Below, one piece after another: positions 6,141-14,601 of a stretch of 14,652 nucleotides of DNA (the stretch's first letter is position 1; each line of letters begins with the position of its first letter). The stretch comes from DATKZB01 sp035528235 (GTDB taxonomy: Bacteria > Planctomycetota > Phycisphaerae > FEN-1346): contig DATKZB010000117.1 of NCBI GenBank assembly GCA_035528235.1, positions 1-14,652 on the forward strand, in the 5' to 3' direction. The position numbers were made by a program, and so were the translations under genes. The notes beneath the pieces are model-generated. The model did not search any database and was not told the origin of the DNA. It worked only from the letters and a program-made list of their open reading frames with translations.

Positions 6141-6794
6141 TCAGTCCTCGCCCGTCGGGGGTTCTGCGGCGTCCGTTGCATCGTCATCCTCGGCTGGCGG
6201 CTCCTGGCGGTCCGGATCGTCGTCCGCCTTGCCTCTGGACACGGCCACCCGGCTGGCGCGGAGCGTCCGGTCCGCGAAGCGATAGCCCTTCTGCATCTCG
6301 CCCATCACGTGGCCGCGCGGGTGCTCGTCGCTGGGCAGGTGGGCCACGGCCTCGTGGTGCTCGGGGTCGAAGACGCCGTCGGCGGCCTCAATCGGCGTGA
6401 TACCGTGCTTCCCGAGGGCGGCCAGCAACTGGTCATGAACCAGGTGAACGCCCTTCAGCAGTCCGTCGAAATCGGGGGTGGCCTCGGCCGCAGCGATGGC
6501 CCGCTCGAAATTGTCGATGACCGGGAGCAGGTCGAGGACGAAGCCGGCCACGGCGTCACGGCGTTCGTCGTGGAGACGGCGCTGGGCGCGTTTCTGGTAG
6601 TTCGAGAACTCGGCGGCCAGGCGTTGGAGTTTGTCGACGAGTTCCAGTCGCTGGCGCTCAGCGTCCTCGGGCGTGCCGCCCCCGACGGCCGGGGACGCGT
6701 CGCGCGGCGTCTCGGCCGACGGAGCCGGCTTCGCGTCGTCGCGGCCCTCGCCCTTCCCGGGACGGGGCACGGGGTCTGTGGCGCCTGGCGTCAT
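6141..6794 (-). CDS. grpE: GrpE nucleotide-exchange factor
   Basis: Seen: 217 residues. A disordered, charged N-terminus (1-45) is followed by a long helix (ELVDKLQRLAAEFSNYQKRAQRRL, about 50-75), then VLDLLPVIDNFERAI (91-105), the LLKGVHLVHDQL helix, and the beta domain with FDPEHHEAVAHLPSDEHPRGHVMGEMQKGYRFADRTLRASRVAVS (about 142-186). These are the hallmark segments of GrpE. The C-terminus is an acidic tail. Known: GrpE dimers bind DnaK and promote ADP release. Its ATG overlaps the dnaJ stop (ATGA), indicating coupling. The order dnaJ then grpE, without dnaK nearby, departs from the common grpE-dnaK-dnaJ order. Confidence 0.95.
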   Translation of the reverse strand: MTPGATDPVPRPGKGEGRDDAKPAPSAETPRDASPAVGGGTPEDAERQRLELVDKLQRLAAEFSNYQKRAQRRLHDERRDAVAGFVLDLLPVIDNFERAIAAAEATPDFDGLLKGVHLVHDQLLAALGKHGITPIEAADGVFDPEHHEAVAHLPSDEHPRGHVMGEMQKGYRFADRTLRASRVAVSRGKADDDPDRQEPPAEDDDATDAAEPPTGED

Positions 6795-7936
6795 GACGGA
6801 TCCTTATCCTGTTTCGCGTCCTGCGTGAAGTAACTGGCGAGTTTCTCGAGGAAACTCTCGCGCTGCGGAAGCACGCCTCCCTTCTCGGTCGTGGCAAACT
6901 CGTGCAGCAATTCCTTCTGCCGCCGGGACAGTTTTTTGGGAATCTCGACGATGACCTGCACCAGGATGTCGCCCCGGCCGTATCCCTCGACGTCCGGCAG
7001 GCCCTTGCCGTCGATGCGGTACAGGTCGCCGCTTTGGGTTCCTCGCGTAATCTCCATCGGCTCGGTGCCCTGGATCGTCGGCACGTCGACCTTCGCGCCC
7101 AGGGCGGCCTGCGTGAAACTGACCGGCAACTGGCACAGGAGGTCCCGCCCGTGCCGCTCGAAAAACGGGTGCGGCTGGAGGCGAATGACGGCGTACAGGT
7201 CGCCGCGCGGCACACCCGGTTCGCCGGCGTCGCCCTGGCCGGCGTACCGAATCCGCTGACCGTCATCGACGCCGGGTGGCACCTGGATCTCGATCGTCCG
7301 TTTGTGGGCAACCAACCCCCGCCCGCCGCACGCCGGGCACGGGTCGGCGACGCTCGTCCCCGCGCCGCCGCACTGCGGACAGTCGCGGACGATGCGGAAG
7401 AAACCGCCGCCCTGCTGGACACGTCCCTGGCCGCCGCACGTCGGACACGTCCGACGCCGGCGTGAGACCGACCCGGTGCCCTCACACGCGTCGCACCGTT
7501 CCTGCCGCGACAGGCGGACCGTCTTGGTCGCTCCCGTAAGTACGTCCTCAAGACTTATGTCGATAAAGCATCGAAGGCTCTGGCCGGGCTGGGGGCCCTG
7601 CCGCTGCCGCCCCCGCCCGCCGAAGAGGTCGCCCAGGCCGAACACGTCCTGGAACATCGAGAAGATGTCGTGGACGTCGACGTGGCTGAAATCGTGGACG
7701 CCGGCGCCCCGCAGCCCGTCCTTGCCGAACCGGTCGTACCGGGCCCGCTTGTCGGGGTCCGACAGCACCTCGTACGCCTCGGCGCACCTCTTGAACTGGG
7801 CCTCGGCTTCCTCGTCGTCCGGGTTACGGTCGGGGTGGTACCGGATGGCGCACTGCCGGTACGCCTTCTTGAGTTCGTCGGTGGCGGCGTTGCGGGGCAC
7901 GCCCAGAATCGCGTAGTAGTCGTCATCGGCTGGCAT
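6791..7936 (-). CDS. dnaJ: DnaJ (Hsp40) co-chaperone, type I
   Basis: Seen: 381 residues. The J domain occupies 6-70 (DYYAILGVPRNAATDELKKAYR, HPD at 34-36, YEVLSDPDKRARYDRFG). A Gly/Phe region with FSMFQDVFGLGDLFGG (92-107) follows. Four CxxCxGxG zinc repeats are at 148, 164, 186 and 200. The substrate-binding C-terminal domains carry GVPRGDLYAVIRLQPHPFFERHGRDL and GTQSGDLYRIDGKGLP. Known: DnaJ delivers unfolded clients to DnaK and stimulates its ATPase. Start: ATG at 7934-7936, preceded by GGAAG at seven bases; an upstream in-frame start (7978) would add 14 residues unlike the family. It is the first gene of a second unit after the hairpin downstream of groEL2, and its stop overlaps grpE. 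Confidence 0.96.
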   Translation of the reverse strand: MPADDDYYAILGVPRNAATDELKKAYRQCAIRYHPDRNPDDEEAEAQFKRCAEAYEVLSDPDKRARYDRFGKDGLRGAGVHDFSHVDVHDIFSMFQDVFGLGDLFGGRGRQRQGPQPGQSLRCFIDISLEDVLTGATKTVRLSRQERCDACEGTGSVSRRRRTCPTCGGQGRVQQGGGFFRIVRDCPQCGGAGTSVADPCPACGGRGLVAHKRTIEIQVPPGVDDGQRIRYAGQGDAGEPGVPRGDLYAVIRLQPHPFFERHGRDLLCQLPVSFTQAALGAKVDVPTIQGTEPMEITRGTQSGDLYRIDGKGLPDVEGYGRGDILVQVIVEIPKKLSRRQKELLHEFATTEKGGVLPQRESFLEKLASYFTQDAKQDKDPS

Positions 7937-7949
7937 GGAACCGCTTCCG

Positions 7950-7978
7950 ATCTTACCGTCGCAGGCCCCGGCCTGCAA
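7950..7978 (-). promoter_or_regulatory. Candidate dnaJ promoter containing an inverted repeat
   Basis: Minus-strand TTGCAG (7978-7973), 17 bp, TAAGAT (7955-7950). The spacer is mostly occupied by GCAGGCC-CC-GGCCTGC (7961-7976), a perfect 7-bp inverted repeat. Transcription would start close to or within the GGAAG ribosome-binding site, giving an almost leaderless mRNA, which lowers confidence. The inverted repeat may instead be an operator. Confidence 0.3.
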
Positions 7979-7998
7979 GCAGGGACCGGTGGGGCGCC

Positions 7999-8016
7999 GC
8001 CGCTACCGTCAGCGGC
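7999..8016. repeat. 6-bp inverted repeat upstream of dnaJ
   Basis: GCCGCT (7999-8004) and AGCGGC (8011-8016) form a perfect stem with a six-base loop, about 20 bp upstream of the candidate -35 of dnaJ. Role unknown; it may be part of a regulatory site or a chance GC-rich hairpin. Confidence 0.35.
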
Positions 8017-8062
8017 CAGCCACGACTGCCACCCGCCTGCGCCCACACCGGGCGGCTGACAA

Positions 8063-8092
8063 ACGGGGCGGTGGCGCGCGCCTCCGCCCCGT
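8063..8092 (-). terminator. Hairpin terminator downstream of groEL2
   Basis: A perfect 9-bp stem ACGGGGCGG / CCGCCCCGT (8063-8071 with 8084-8092), then one mismatch and a GGC/GCC extension with a GCGC tetraloop. On the minus strand the stem ends in GTTTGTC. It begins about 30 bp after the second groEL stop. Flanking GACAA (8058-8062) and TTGTC (8098-8102) add an outer inverted repeat. It probably separates the groEL-groES-groEL unit from dnaJ-grpE, perhaps with read-through. Confidence 0.65.
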
Positions 8093-8122
8093 GCCACTTG
8101 TCTTGAAGCGTCCCGGCTCCGT

Positions 8123-9742
8123 CTATCCGACCGCCTCCTCCGACGCCAGGTCCTCGTCCTCGTCTTCGGGCGCGTCGGTCACCATGACGTCGGTCGTCAG
8201 CATGAGCGAGGCGATGGAGGCGGCGTTCTGAAGCGCCGTGCGGGTGACCTTGGCCGGGTCGATGACGCCCATCTTGATGAGGTCGCCGAACTCGCCGGTC
8301 TGGGCGTTGAAGCCGTGCGTCTTGGGCATGGCCCGGACTTCCTCGACGACGACGGAGCCGTCGCATCCGGTGTTCTGGGCGATCTGGCGCATGGGCTCTT
8401 CGAGGGCCCGCATGACGGTCTCGACGCCGAGTTTCTCGTCGCCCTTGGCCTTCTTGCGGACGGCCTCGACGGCCGCAACCGCTCGCAGGCACACCACGCC
8501 GCCACCCGGCACGATGCCTTCCTGAACGGCGGCACGGGTAGCGTGCATGGCGTCCTCGATGCGTGCCTTCTTCTCCTTGACCTCGGTTTCGGTGGCGCCG
8601 CCGGCGCGGATGACGGCCACGCCGCCGGTCAGTTTCGCCAGGCGTTCCTCGAGTTTTTCCTTGTCGTAGTCGCTGGTGGTGGTCTCGATCTGGGCGCGGA
8701 TCTGGAGGATACGTTCCTTGACGACCTTGGGCTTGCCGCCGCCGTCGATGAGAGTGGTGGTGTCCTTGTCGACAACGATCCGCTTGACCGTGCCGAGGTT
8801 CGAGAGTTCGAGGTTCTCGAGTTTGACACCCAGGTCTTCACTCACAAACGTGCCGCCCGTCAGGACCGCGATGTCCTGGAGGATGGCCTTGCGGCGGTCG
8901 CCGAAGCCGGGGGCCTTGACGGCACATACCTTGAGCACGCCCCGCAGCCGGTTGACGACCAGGGCCGCCAGGGCCTCGCCCTCAACGTCCTCGGCAATGA
9001 TCAGCAGGGCCCTGGCGCTGGAGGCGATCTTTTCGAGCAGCGGCACCAGGTCGCGCAGGTTCGATATCTTCTTCTCGTGGATGAGCAGGTAGGCGTCTTC
9101 CAGGACGCACCCCATCGTCTGGACATCGGTGATGAAGTACGGGCTGAGGAACCCCTTGTCGAACTGCATGCCCTCGGTGAAGTCGAGGACGGTCTCCATG
9201 CTCTTGCCCTCTTCGACGGTCATGACACCGTCGTTGCCGACCCGGTCGAGGGCGTCGGCGATCATCTTGCCGATATTGGCGTCGCCGTTGGCGCTGATGC
9301 ACGCCACCTGGGCCACTTCGTCGTGGCCCTTGAGTTTGCGGCTCTGGTCGAGGATGCTGTCGACGGCGGCGGCGACGGCCATGTCGATGCCGCGCTTCAG
9401 GGCCATCGGGTTCGCCCCGGCCGTCACGTGCCGCAGACCCTGCGCGAAGATCGACTCGGCCAGGACGATGGCGGTGGTGGTGCCGTCGCCGGCGACGTCG
9501 GCGGTCTTCGAGGCGACCTGGTTGGCCATCTTGGCGCCCATGTTCTCGAACTTGTCTTCGAGTTCGATCTCCTTGGACACCGTGACGCCGTCCTTGGTGA
9601 CCTTGGGCCCGCCGTAGGATTTCTGGAGGATGACGTTGCGGCCGGTGGGTCCGAGCGTGACCTTGACGACATCGGCCAGTTTCTTGAGGCCTGCCGCCAT
9701 TTTGCGTTTGGCATCGTCGGCGTACAACAGTTGCTTAGGCAT
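8123..9742 (-). CDS. groL: GroEL chaperonin, second copy (acidic tail, no GGM repeat)
   Basis: Seen: 539 residues, full-length Hsp60. ATP-site elements are intact: VTLGPTGRN (28-36), TKDG with D51, GDGTTT (85-90) with D86, and the hydrolysis Asp D397 in RIEDAMHATRAA. The apical domain contains EGMQFDKGFLSPYF (190-203), and DRRKAILQDIAVLTGG follows at 282-297. The C-terminus ends in DAPEDEDEDLASEEAVG instead of the usual Gly-Gly-Met repeat. Compared with E. coli GroEL, the apical client-contact Tyr199 is Phe (F198) and the usual LDKSFGAP is LQKSYGGP. Start: ATG with GGGAG eight bases upstream. It directly follows groES by 90 bp, so it is the partner in the groES-groEL pair. Known: the cpn60 14-mer folds clients with GroES; tails project into the cavity, so the acidic tail should change the cavity lining. 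Probably a specialised paralogue. Confidence 0.96.
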   Translation of the reverse strand: MPKQLLYADDAKRKMAAGLKKLADVVKVTLGPTGRNVILQKSYGGPKVTKDGVTVSKEIELEDKFENMGAKMANQVASKTADVAGDGTTTAIVLAESIFAQGLRHVTAGANPMALKRGIDMAVAAAVDSILDQSRKLKGHDEVAQVACISANGDANIGKMIADALDRVGNDGVMTVEEGKSMETVLDFTEGMQFDKGFLSPYFITDVQTMGCVLEDAYLLIHEKKISNLRDLVPLLEKIASSARALLIIAEDVEGEALAALVVNRLRGVLKVCAVKAPGFGDRRKAILQDIAVLTGGTFVSEDLGVKLENLELSNLGTVKRIVVDKDTTTLIDGGGKPKVVKERILQIRAQIETTTSDYDKEKLEERLAKLTGGVAVIRAGGATETEVKEKKARIEDAMHATRAAVQEGIVPGGGVVCLRAVAAVEAVRKKAKGDEKLGVETVMRALEEPMRQIAQNTGCDGSVVVEEVRAMPKTHGFNAQTGEFGDLIKMGVIDPAKVTRTALQNAASIASLMLTTDVMVTDAPEDEDEDLASEEAVG

Positions 9743-9768
9743 CGTTCATTCTCCCATGAACTGGCTTG

Positions 9769-9786
9769 CCGCGGCGTTCGCTGCGG
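9769..9786. repeat. Hairpin in the groES-groEL2 spacer
   Basis: CCGCGGCG (9769-9776) pairs with CGCTGCGG (9779-9786) with one G-T pair. It lies in the 90-bp spacer between groES and the second groEL and could tune processing or the ratio of the two products; this is inference and the GC-rich background makes chance hairpins common. Confidence 0.3.
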
Positions 9787-9832
9787 TCTGTGGCACCGTC
9801 CCGCGGCGCGGTCGGGCGGCAGCGCCCGGACC

Positions 9833-10120
9833 CTATTCGACAACGGCCAGGATATCGCTCTCGCGGAGGATGATGTACTCCTTGGTGTCGATCTCGACCT
9901 CCATGCCGCCGTACTTGGCGTACACGACGACGTCGCCCTTCTTAACGGCGGGCTTGGCCCGCTCGCCGGAATCGAGGGTGCGGCCTGGACCGACGGCGAC
10001 GACTTTGCCCTTCTGCGGCTTCTCCTTGGCGGTGTCGGGCAGATGGATACCGCCCTTGGTCTTTGATTCGGCTTCCATCGGCTGAACGACAACACGGTCT
10101 TCCAACGGTTCGATTCTCAT
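9833..10120 (-). CDS. groS: GroES co-chaperonin
   Basis: Seen: 95 residues, MRIEPLEDRVVVQPMEAES, then the mobile loop SKTKGGIHLPDTAKEKPQKG with the GroEL-contacting G-G-I-x-L element, then KVVAVGPGR, the roof-loop region, VKKGDVVVYAKYGGMEVEID and the ending YIILRESDILAVVE. Length matches GroES (about 95-97). Known: heptameric lid of the GroEL cage. Start: two in-frame ATGs exist; the one at 10118-10120 is preferred because GAGGAG (10130-10135) is nine bases upstream of it but only three from the ATG at 10124-10126, and it gives the family-standard start. It lies between two groEL genes, 52 bp after the first and 90 bp before the second, and could serve both rings. Confidence 0.96.
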   Translation of the reverse strand: MRIEPLEDRVVVQPMEAESKTKGGIHLPDTAKEKPQKGKVVAVGPGRTLDSGERAKPAVKKGDVVVYAKYGGMEVEIDTKEYIILRESDILAVVE

Positions 10121-10172
10121 GTGCATTCACTCCTCAGAAACGTCCATCCTTGATCCGAAATCCGCAATCGGT

Positions 10173-11888
<1,716 letters not shown>

Positions 11889-11943
11889 GCTCGCACATCT
11901 CCTTTCCGACGGGTTCACCTGGCTGACTCTGGGACAAACCGCT

Positions 11944-11967
11944 CCCGCCGCACGTCGCCATGGCGGG
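11944..11967 (-). other. Leader hairpin in groEL mRNA
   Basis: CCCGCC (11944-11949) and GGCGGG (11962-11967) form a perfect 6-bp stem in the 5' leader predicted from the sigma-54 start near 11996, about 55 bases before the groEL ATG. It does not cover the Shine-Dalgarno, so it is more likely to affect mRNA stability than to be a thermosensor. Confidence 0.3.
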
Positions 11968-12006
11968 TTCAGGCTGCACTCTCGCTCTCTCTGAAACCCA
12001 ATGCAG

Positions 12007-12023
12007 TGCAAAGGGAGTGCCAA
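12007..12023 (-). promoter_or_regulatory. Sigma-54 (-24/-12) promoter for the groEL-groES-groEL operon
   Basis: The minus strand reads TTGGCACTCCCTTTGCA. Against the sigma-54 consensus TGGCACG-N4-TTGCW it matches 11 of 12 specified bases, with the invariant GG and GC exactly ten bases apart. The start of transcription would be near 11996, giving a leader of about 108 bases to the groEL ATG. No competing sigma-70 promoter of similar quality was seen in the region. Sigma-54 promoters require an enhancer-binding ATPase; none is encoded in the window. Confidence 0.65.
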
Positions 12024-12197
12024 AAGGGGCCTCGGCAAGCCCGCAGTGCCTCGGATGGGTAAAATCAGTGTTTTCATAGCCATGACGGGACCGCAGAGGG
12101 GCTCTCCGGGCGGGCGCATGCGCCGTTTCGGCAGACGCCGACCACCCCCAGGGTGCCATTGTGGCAGCCCGTCGGCGGCTTCCCGGCTGCGGCATCA

Positions 12198-12211
12198 GTG
12201 CAACCTTGCAC
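12198..12211. promoter_or_regulatory. Inverted repeat GTGCAA-CC-TTGCAC, possible operator or enhancer site
   Basis: A perfect 6-bp inverted repeat with a two-base centre. Its right arm is the candidate -35 of phoH, and it stands about 175-190 bp upstream of the sigma-54 -24 element, a distance typical of enhancer-binding-protein sites. Which gene it serves cannot be decided from sequence. Confidence 0.4.
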
Positions 12212-12234
12212 CCGGGACGTCGGCCCGGTACCAT
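12206..12234 (+). promoter_or_regulatory. Candidate phoH promoter
   Basis: TTGCAC (12206-12211), a 17-bp spacer, and TACCAT (12229-12234) precede the phoH start by 39 bp. Both boxes are moderate matches to the sigma-70 consensus at ideal spacing. Confidence 0.4.
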
Positions 12235-12273
12235 GTGGCGGCCCGACTCATCGTATGCCCGGAAGGAGTCGCC

Positions 12274-13590
12274 ATGCCGAAGAAGTACTTCGTTCTCGAC
12301 ACGAACGTCCTGCTGCACGACCCGAGCGCCCTGATGGCCTTCGCCGACAACGAGGTCGTCCTGCCCTTCCAGGTCATCGAGGAACTCGACCGCTTCAAGA
12401 AGGACTCCGACGACACCGGGCAGCACGCCCGGCAGGTCATCCGGACGCTGGACCAGCTGCGCTCCAAGGGCCGACTGGTCGAAGGCGTGCCCGTCGAGGA
12501 GACCGGCGGCACGCTGCGCGTCGTCCTGGAGAACGACGTGCCGGAACACCCGAACCTGCACGCCAACGTGGCCGACGACCGGATCATCGGCGTGGCCTAC
12601 CGTCTGACGCAGGAGGGCAAGCCCACCACCTTCATCACCAAGGACCTCAACGCCCGCATCAAGAGCGACGCCCTGGGCATCAAGACGATGGACTACGAGA
12701 AACACAAGGTGGACTTCAGCCACATCTACCTGGGCTACCGCGAACTCCAGACCGACCGGCCCACCCTTGAGCGGCTTGCCGGCGAGAAGGCCATCGACCC
12801 GCCGGCCGACGACTTTCAGCCCAACGAGTTCGTCATCCTGACCGACGCCGAGGACCCCAAGCACCAGGGCGTGGGGCGGTACGATCCGCACCAGCAGAAG
12901 ATCGTGGCGCTGCGGTTCGGCACCCACACGTACCAGAACGTGTCGGCCCGCAATCTCCAGCAGCAGATGACTATCGAACTGTTGATGCTGGATGACGTGC
13001 GGCTGGTTACGCTGCTCGGCCCGGCCGGCACGGGCAAGACGCTGCTGGCCGTGGCGTGCGGCATGCAGAAGGTCCTCGCGGAGAAGAAGTACGAGAAACT
13101 GCTCGTGTCGCGGCCCATCATTCCGTTCGGCCGGGACATCGGATACCTGCCGGGCGACAAGGACGAGAAGCTTTACCAGTGGATGCAGCCTATATTCGAT
13201 AATCTGGCATACATTCTTCGGACCAAGAAGACCGGCGGCGACGCCGGCATGGACGAGCGCATCCGCGAACTCATCGACGCGGGCACCATCGAATTGGAGG
13301 CATTGACCTATATCCGTGGGCGCAGCATCCCCGACCAGTTCATCATCGTCGACGAAGCCCAGAACCTCACCCCCCGCGAGATCAAGACCGTCGTCAGCCG
13401 CGTCGGCGAGGACTCCAAACTCGTCCTCACCGGCGACCCGTACCAGATCGACAACCCGTACCTCGACTCCTCCTCCAACGGCCTGGCCTACGCGGCCGAG
13501 CGGATGAAGGGGCTCGACCTGGCCGGCCACGTGATGCTTAAGACCAGCGAGCGCAGCGAACTGGCCAGTCTGGCCGCCCAACGGCTCTGA
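12274..13590 (+). CDS. phoH2: PIN-PhoH fusion protein (PhoH2-type ATPase/ribonuclease)
   Basis: Seen: 438 residues. The N-terminal PIN nuclease domain (about 4-150) keeps acidic residues D9 (LDTNVLL), E36/E37 (VIEELDRFKK), D101/D102 (VADDRIIG) and D124 (FITKDLNARI). After a linker with a small beta domain (about 180-230), the PhoH P-loop domain has Walker A GPAGTGKT at 249-256, the RPIIPFGRDIGYLPGDKDEK block (280-299), Walker B FIIVDEAQN at 356-364, and LVLTGDPYQIDNPYLD (384-399). Known: PIN-PhoH proteins (PhoH2, B. subtilis YlaK) are reported RNA-unwinding and cleaving enzymes, sometimes with a small upstream antitoxin; E. coli PhoH lacks PIN. Start: ATG at 12274 with GGAAGGAG five bases upstream. 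I see no upstream antitoxin ORF. It is the first of three plus-strand genes. Confidence 0.93.
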   Translation: MPKKYFVLDTNVLLHDPSALMAFADNEVVLPFQVIEELDRFKKDSDDTGQHARQVIRTLDQLRSKGRLVEGVPVEETGGTLRVVLENDVPEHPNLHANVADDRIIGVAYRLTQEGKPTTFITKDLNARIKSDALGIKTMDYEKHKVDFSHIYLGYRELQTDRPTLERLAGEKAIDPPADDFQPNEFVILTDAEDPKHQGVGRYDPHQQKIVALRFGTHTYQNVSARNLQQQMTIELLMLDDVRLVTLLGPAGTGKTLLAVACGMQKVLAEKKYEKLLVSRPIIPFGRDIGYLPGDKDEKLYQWMQPIFDNLAYILRTKKTGGDAGMDERIRELIDAGTIELEALTYIRGRSIPDQFIIVDEAQNLTPREIKTVVSRVGEDSKLVLTGDPYQIDNPYLDSSSNGLAYAAERMKGLDLAGHVMLKTSERSELASLAAQRL

Positions 13591-13619
13591 TCAACGGCGA
13601 ATAGCCGAAAGGACCCGTC

Positions 13620-13955
13620 ATGGCAGAAACCATCAGCATCCAGGAGTTCGCGCGGGTCGACCTGCGGGTCGCCCGCGTTGTCGACGTCCGCGACCACCCG
13701 AACGCGTCCAAACTCTACGTCATGGACGCCGACCTCGGCCCGGAACTCGGCCACCGGCAACTGGTGGCCGGCCTCAAACCGTACATGCCGGCCGAGGCCC
13801 TCAAGGACAAACTCGTCATCGTCGTGGCCAACCTCGAACCGGCCACGCTTCGGGGCGAGCGGTCCGAGGGGATGCTCCTGGCCGCCCAGGAGGGCGACAA
13901 CGTCGTGTGCCTGACGGTGGCCTCGCCGCTGGCGCCCGGGTCGAAAGTCCTTTAG
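13620..13955 (+). CDS. Stand-alone tRNA-binding (Trbp111/MetRS C-terminal-like) protein
   Basis: Seen: 111 residues forming one OB-fold domain: ISIQEFARVDLRVARVVDV (5-23), HPNASKLYVMDADLG, RQLVAGLKPYM, LVIVVANLEPATLRGERSEGMLLAA (about 65-89) and the closing LAPGSKVL. These are the conserved blocks of the tRNA-binding domain found at the C-terminus of many methionyl-tRNA synthetases, in CsaA and in Aquifex Trbp111 (also 111 residues). Known: Trbp111 is a dimer that recognises the tRNA elbow without sequence specificity. It is separate here, and no catalytic MetRS part is in the window. Start ATG with GAAAGGA seven bases upstream; 29 bp after phoH, so co-transcribed with it. It could be a split MetRS beta subunit or a CsaA-like export chaperone. 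Confidence 0.88.
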   Translation: MAETISIQEFARVDLRVARVVDVRDHPNASKLYVMDADLGPELGHRQLVAGLKPYMPAEALKDKLVIVVANLEPATLRGERSEGMLLAAQEGDNVVCLTVASPLAPGSKVL

Positions 13956-13968
13956 GCTGGTCGCCCCC

Positions 13969-14559
13969 ATGGTGATACCGGAACTCACTGCCGACGCGCT
14001 CTTGCTGCGCCGCCCCAGTCTGGCCGGTCTTGGGCGCCCTGACGCTCCCGGCGGCCACACCCTGCGCACCTACCAGGCCGGCGATGCGCCCCACTGGGCC
14101 GAACTCCTGACGGCCGCGTTTCCCGACCATCCGTGGGACCTCCAGGGCCTGCACAAGGAATTCCTGGACGCATCCATCTGGCAACCGGAACGCATCCGGT
14201 TTGCGTGTGCCGGCGCGAGCCTCGTCGCATGCACGGCCGCCTGGCACCGCGACTGGTGCGGGCCGCACACCGGCATGATCCACTGGGTGGCCACGCATCC
14301 GGAGCACCTGCGTCGCGGCCTGGGACGGGCCGTCGTCCTGGCCGCGCTGGGGTGGATGCGCGAGTTCGGGTATCGCGATGCCGCGCTCGTGACGCAGGTG
14401 CACCGCCTTCCCGCCATCCGGCTGTACCTGGGTCTGGGGTTCCGACCGGACATGGCGGCGGCCGACGACATGCCCCAGCGGTGGGCGGGCGTCGAGACCG
14501 CGATGCGGTCGGCCCGGGTGTGGCAAGTTTTTCTGGCGCGCTGGTGTAGTTGTTGTTAG
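13969..14559 (+). CDS. GNAT-family N-acetyltransferase
   Basis: Seen: 196 residues. The acetyl-CoA-binding region is at 103-135: MIHWVATHPEHLRRGLGRAVVLAAL with the R-R-G-L-G-R pyrophosphate loop at 115-120, followed by AALVTQVHRLPAIRLYLGLGFRPDM (138-162), the usual last strand and helix that positions CoA. The N-terminal part (30-100) with LRTYQAGDAPHWAELLTAAF is the variable acceptor side. The ending RWCSCC is unusual. Known: GNAT enzymes move acetyl groups to amines of small molecules or proteins; substrate cannot be named. Start: ATG 13 bp after the upstream stop; no clear Shine-Dalgarno, so translation probably depends on coupling with the Trbp111-like gene. Confidence 0.88.
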   Translation: MVIPELTADALLLRRPSLAGLGRPDAPGGHTLRTYQAGDAPHWAELLTAAFPDHPWDLQGLHKEFLDASIWQPERIRFACAGASLVACTAAWHRDWCGPHTGMIHWVATHPEHLRRGLGRAVVLAALGWMREFGYRDAALVTQVHRLPAIRLYLGLGFRPDMAAADDMPQRWAGVETAMRSARVWQVFLARWCSCC

Positions 14560-14586
14560 TCTTGCTTCCACAAGGACTTACGTTTT

Positions 14587-14593
14587 AAGGAGG
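14587..14593 (+). promoter_or_regulatory. Strong ribosome-binding site for the right-edge gene
   Basis: AAGGAGG, eight bases before the ATG at 14602, in a distinctly AT-rich stretch that also separates this gene from the GNAT gene. The strength of the site supports the 17-codon fragment as a real gene start. Confidence 0.7.
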
Positions 14594-14601
14594 CGAGATA
14601 A

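Larger units (their letters stand above)
11889..12273. other. 385-bp divergent regulatory region between groEL and phoH
   Basis: No convincing gene is seen. On the minus side, from groEL outward: AAAGGAG ribosome-binding site (11899-11905), a GC-rich leader hairpin (11944-11967), and the sigma-54-type promoter (12007-12023). Further out are A-rich AAAATCAGTGTTTT (12061-12074), a 12-bp palindrome GGCGCATGCGCC (12113-12124), and the inverted repeat GTGCAA-CC-TTGCAC (12198-12211) overlapping the phoH -35. The pentamer CAGTG occurs on the plus strand at 12004, 12044, 12066 and 12196. No CIRCE operator (TTAGCACTC-N9-GAGTGCTAA) is present. Confidence 0.6.

Noticed and set aside
10121..10126. GroES start at the upstream ATG (10124-10126)
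   Set aside because: Only three bases from the Shine-Dalgarno; the next ATG has nine-base spacing and gives the standard N-terminus.
11976..12020. GCACTC and GAGTGC halves that recall a CIRCE operator
   Set aside because: They are 33 bp apart instead of 9, lack the TTA/TAA ends, and the GAGTGC half is part of the sigma-54 -24 box.
11889..12119. In-frame N-terminal extension of the first GroEL
   Set aside because: The added residues have no GroEL similarity and the sigma-54 promoter lies inside the stretch; the ATG at 11888 has a ribosome-binding site and gives the family start.
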